Shown: in pieces, positions 61,302 to 64,000 of the stretch
Numbering within the stretch: position 1 is the first letter of the stretch
Layout: every line of letters begins with the position of its first letter
Source of the DNA: Desulfovibrio litoralis DSM 11393
Lineage (GTDB): Bacteria; Desulfobacterota; Desulfovibrionia; Desulfovibrionales; Desulfovibrionaceae
Length of the DNA stretch: 64,000 nucleotides
Reading direction: 5' to 3'
NCBI RefSeq assembly: GCF_900143255.1
Contig: NZ_FRDI01000007.1
Location: 61,504-125,503, forward strand
Program-made: the position numbers and the translations under genes
The notes under the pieces: generated by a model
Told to the model about the DNA's origin: nothing
Databases searched by the model: none
The model's input: the letters and a program-made list of their open reading frames with translations, nothing else

Positions 61302-64000
61302 TCAGTCGCGGAGGCAAACCACCGGGTTGACGTTGTCCACCGGGCGGGGAAACACGACGCCGAGGTCGAACACAATGAACGCAGTGGTGCCGCCGCTGAC
61401 CTCGCCCGTCCAGTAGACGTCGCCTGGCCAACCGGCAGCTTGCCATGCACCATTGCCCGAAATCTGGGCGACAGCCTTTAAATCAGTTTGAGAAGGTAGG
61501 TTTGTTTCTCTATAGTAGATATTATCAGAAAGCCCTTTTAGTTGATCCACTGTTAATGTTGTGCCACAAGCATTGGCAGCGGGAAAATCACTTGCGTGAG
61601 CATTACTACCGTTAGATATGGGTTGGTTATTAGCCCATTTGTAGGAACCGATAGGAGCCTTGAACTTCGACAACGGTCCAGCACCAAAGGTTACATCCTG
61701 CTCCCTACTCACCGTCTGAGCGCCTACCGTGATCTTTGCTTCGACTCGGATAGTACGCTCACCCACAATGTCGGTCAGAGAAACAGTAGACTTGCCATCA
61801 GAATCGGTGTCAACGTCTTCAGTGTCGGTTAATTCCGTACTAGGTGTTGTGGTGGCGGAACTACCCCAAGCAAGACCTGTTTTTTTGTCGGCATAAGCAG
61901 TGGTTACAGCCTCGTTGCCTCTGTTATTAGCAGAAACAATACTCCATGTAACTGGTGTAATCGTGGTATAAGCCACTCCGTTTTGCATCAAGGTTACAGG
62001 AATAGTTGCGGTCTGCTTGTCAGTAAAGGTACCTGTGTTGCCACTGATTGTGCCAAAAACTAGGGTGTAGTTGGCTCCTATGAGCACCGTGCAGGAATAT
62101 GTCTGGCTGTTTACCGTGGCAGTGACGGCGATAGGCCCACTACCTGTGGCGTTAGCCGTCAGCGTGGCCGTGGCTTTGCCTGTGCCATCGGTGTTGACTG
62201 GCGGACTTGAAAGTGTGCCAGAGCCGGTAATGCTCCAGCTTATGGCAGTATTGGCATCGGGAGTAGTCAGAGTCAGTTGAGTTGTACCATTATTAAGCAA
62301 CGTGGAAGATGCCGCACTCAAGCCTGAACTACCTCCGCTACCTTGTAAGGTAAAGGTATAGCTACTGTCCCCAGCCTGTACCGTTACTGTGGTATTTGCC
62401 GGGGCAGTGGCTTCAAGCTTTACCCAAAAACGCCCCTGACTATCTGATACATAAGTTTTTGACAGTGAGGCGGCGTAAGCTGTTTTCACGGAAATCAACT
62501 CATCAAGAAAATCCAGTGTTTGGGCAAAGAAACCCTGCGGAGCTATAGGAGTAGCCTCGGCTAGGTAGTTGCCGTTTGCGTTTACACGCACTGTCTGCCC
62601 CGCAACATACTTGCCAAAACCGTTGCGAATACGGAACAGAAAGCCATTGGTTCCGTCTGCTCCCATAAATTCAATCTGATAATTGTCTTTAGCCTTATAT
62701 TCCAAGACCATTTTATTTTCTCTATCCACAAATTCGTGGCGACTACCGCCAACGGTACGCATCTCCGCCACCTTGTTGTGGCTAATTTGATCTTCCCAAG
62801 GCATGTTGAAATTATAAGTAAAACGCATACCAACTTCGGTATCAGAGCTACCACGCTCTGTACTACGCTGATTTACAAAACCAGAAACCAACGGAACAGG
62901 CGTATATTCTACCCCATAACTCCAGACGTTTGGGTCGCTCTCAAGTTTAGAAGCCCCAAACATGCCAACATTATCGCCCTTCCACTGGGTATAACTACCT
63001 GTTAAAGCTACATTTCTATAAAATGGCACATAACCTTTAGTGCGTAAGTCCCAACCTTCGGCGGGGCGTTCTTGAACAAAATCGCCGTCAAAGTCTTTAG
63101 AATCTTTCCAATTTGAAAGAGGAGCGTAATAGTTAGAAGCTAGATGAATCCAATCATATTGGGCTTCAACACCTAAACCGCCACGTTGGTGGCTACGAGT
63201 AAAATCATGGTCATAAAAAGTATTATAACCTAACATCAAATTGCCCGCATCTTCGCCAATACCCTCTTTTTGTGCCAAGGGATACCAACGCTGACCTACG
63301 CCAAAGTTACCTATCCAACGGTCTTTGCTGTCTTCGGCGTTCATACTGCGAGTGCCTAGTTGGCTATAAACCGTGGTATGTTTGCTGTCATACCAAGGAA
63401 GCAACAAATCGCCCTCGCCATTAATTTTACCGTCCCAATCTGCCATAAAATTAAAACGTGCCTTGGCTCCGCCATAAGGGCCTTCCATAACCCCTAAAAA
63501 TACGCCCTCAGCCGCACTATTGACCATGCCGACACCATAATTTAAACTACGGTCAATCATGACTTGAGCGGGGTCAAGTTCTCTGGCTGTCCCGCCATTT
63601 TGGGCGTTTAGACTGCGTCCACCTTTAGCGGAATTAAAATAATGATTGTTAAATTTGGCGATTGGATCAAGCTCAAGGTTTGTGCCAACTCCGTTATAAC
63701 TACCAGTATTAACACCATTATTCATGTAGGCCGCCGCACGTTTTCCGCTATAATCATAAGAGTTTTCACCGCCAGCCTTTCTAACTGTACCGTCGGCGTG
63801 AAAACCTAAACCCTGATCGGCGTTGGGGTCATAAGCGTCATTACGCGCATCTAAACCCGGCAAGCCCATAGCATTAGTGGCGGCGTTAAATAACACTGCA
63901 CTCACTTTTTTAGGACTATCAGAAGGCGTTACTGCGTTATCAGAAGCTACTAATGTTTTGGTTTTTTCGCCTTTTGAAGCGACAGAAGCTTTTTCATTAT
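61302..64000 (-). CDS. Inverse autotransporter adhesin (intimin/invasin family), partial (5' end outside window)
   Basis: A surface adhesin that inserts its N-terminal beta-barrel in the outer membrane and exposes its C-terminal part. The frame stays open to the window edge, so the GTG at 63905 is not the start. The barrel domain is complete in the first 450 residues (DRSLNYGVGMVNSAAEG, WIGNFGVGQRWYPLAQ, GYNTFYDHDFTRSHQRGGLG, DLRTKGYVPFYRNVALTGSY). Two or three Big_1-type Ig repeats follow (SAASSTLLNNGTTQLTLTT; TDGTGKATATLTANATGSG), then a Cys-containing end domain (NACGTTLTVDQLKGLSDNIYYRE). The last 50 residues come from clearly more GC-rich DNA. Confidence 0.9.
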   Translation of the reverse strand, partial: NEKASVASKGEKTKTLVASDNAVTPSDSPKKVSAVLFNAATNAMGLPGLDARNDAYDPNADQGLGFHADGTVRKAGGENSYDYSGKRAAAYMNNGVNTGSYNGVGTNLELDPIAKFNNHYFNSAKGGRSLNAQNGGTARELDPAQVMIDRSLNYGVGMVNSAAEGVFLGVMEGPYGGAKARFNFMADWDGKINGEGDLLLPWYDSKHTTVYSQLGTRSMNAEDSKDRWIGNFGVGQRWYPLAQKEGIGEDAGNLMLGYNTFYDHDFTRSHQRGGLGVEAQYDWIHLASNYYAPLSNWKDSKDFDGDFVQERPAEGWDLRTKGYVPFYRNVALTGSYTQWKGDNVGMFGASKLESDPNVWSYGVEYTPVPLVSGFVNQRSTERGSSDTEVGMRFTYNFNMPWEDQISHNKVAEMRTVGGSRHEFVDRENKMVLEYKAKDNYQIEFMGADGTNGFLFRIRNGFGKYVAGQTVRVNANGNYLAEATPIAPQGFFAQTLDFLDELISVKTAYAASLSKTYVSDSQGRFWVKLEATAPANTTVTVQAGDSSYTFTLQGSGGSSGLSAASSTLLNNGTTQLTLTTPDANTAISWSITGSGTLSSPPVNTDGTGKATATLTANATGSGPIAVTATVNSQTYSCTVLIGANYTLVFGTISGNTGTFTDKQTATIPVTLMQNGVAYTTITPVTWSIVSANNRGNEAVTTAYADKKTGLAWGSSATTTPSTELTDTEDVDTDSDGKSTVSLTDIVGERTIRVEAKITVGAQTVSREQDVTFGAGPLSKFKAPIGSYKWANNQPISNGSNAHASDFPAANACGTTLTVDQLKGLSDNIYYRETNLPSQTDLKAVAQISGNGAWQAAGWPGDVYWTGEVSGGTTAFIVFDLGVVFPRPVDNVNPVVCLRD

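Noticed and set aside
61234..61453. Two Arg/Pro-rich frames at the 3' end of the adhesin
   Set aside because: They are out-of-frame readings of the GC-rich end; the adhesin frame covers the same bases with a coherent protein.
60474..64000. A second copy of the tRNA-Arg 3' end as an attachment site
   Set aside because: I looked for GTTCGATTCGCGGCGAGCAC in the right part of the window and found none.
1..64000. A CRISPR array
   Set aside because: Repeats seen are either dispersed or inverted and irregular in spacing; there is no regular repeat-spacer pattern and no cas gene.

Overview
The window looks like chromosome of a low-GC member of the Desulfovibrionaceae (Desulfobacterota). This is an inference from gene content. 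Supporting pieces are a flgM gene preceded by the FlgM-associated gene typical of Desulfovibrio, three FlgO-type genes, fliW-csrA, hemB next to the siroheme-dependent haem gene ahbC, an anaerobic-type cobalamin set (cbiD, cobL, cbiF), and a radical SAM gene joined to tmk. The base composition is AT-rich, which recalls Lawsonia-like host-associated lineages. An intimin/invasin-type adhesin at the right edge and a cystatin-like lipoprotein also suggest a host-associated life, but neither proves it.

Layout. 1-4.5 kb: lipid A (lpxB), a nucleoside-recognition membrane protein, pseudaminic acid genes pseC-pseB, and maf. 5-8 kb: flgM region and the FlgO-type cluster behind a good sigma-54 site. 8-20 kb: cbiD, cobL, cbiF, rlmD, tRNA-His, ubiX, fliW-csrA, a PP-loop protein. 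20-28 kb: infA, an NtrC-type regulator, an RND adaptor without a pump, a 1033-residue PHP-like membrane protein, and a lipoprotein ending in a stefin/cystatin-like domain. 28-45 kb: PEBP-like lipoprotein, radical SAM-tmk, purF-kdsD, an ABC permease, a Sua5-type protein, tolC, lolA, dedA, an AMIN protein, hemB-ahbC. 45-47.3 kb: a 1 kb non-coding block with a perfect 42-bp inverted repeat, then a MobB-type gene with a tandem copy of its 3' end. 47.9 kb: tRNA-Arg(CCU).

48.4-60.5 kb is a mobilizable accessory element, all on the minus strand. In transcription order it holds a membrane protein, an AlpA-like HTH protein, a Toprim/DUF3987 replication protein, a candidate oriT, MobC, the relaxase MobA with two small mob genes nested inside it in another frame, and a tight four-gene operon: hsdM, hsdS, an ATPase, an HNH nuclease. 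That operon joins a type I methyltransferase to a Septu-like (PtuAB) pair and has no hsdR. No integrase is visible. From 61.3 kb to the edge is an inverse autotransporter whose C-terminal end is much more GC-rich than the rest.

Ten intergenic copies or fragments of one hairpin-rich repeat family (about 150-300 bp) lie between 4.6 and 39.5 kb; I saw none in the element. They reach into the ends of at least three genes. This family, the hsdMS-ATPase-HNH operon and the cystatin-like lipoprotein are the most interesting items.
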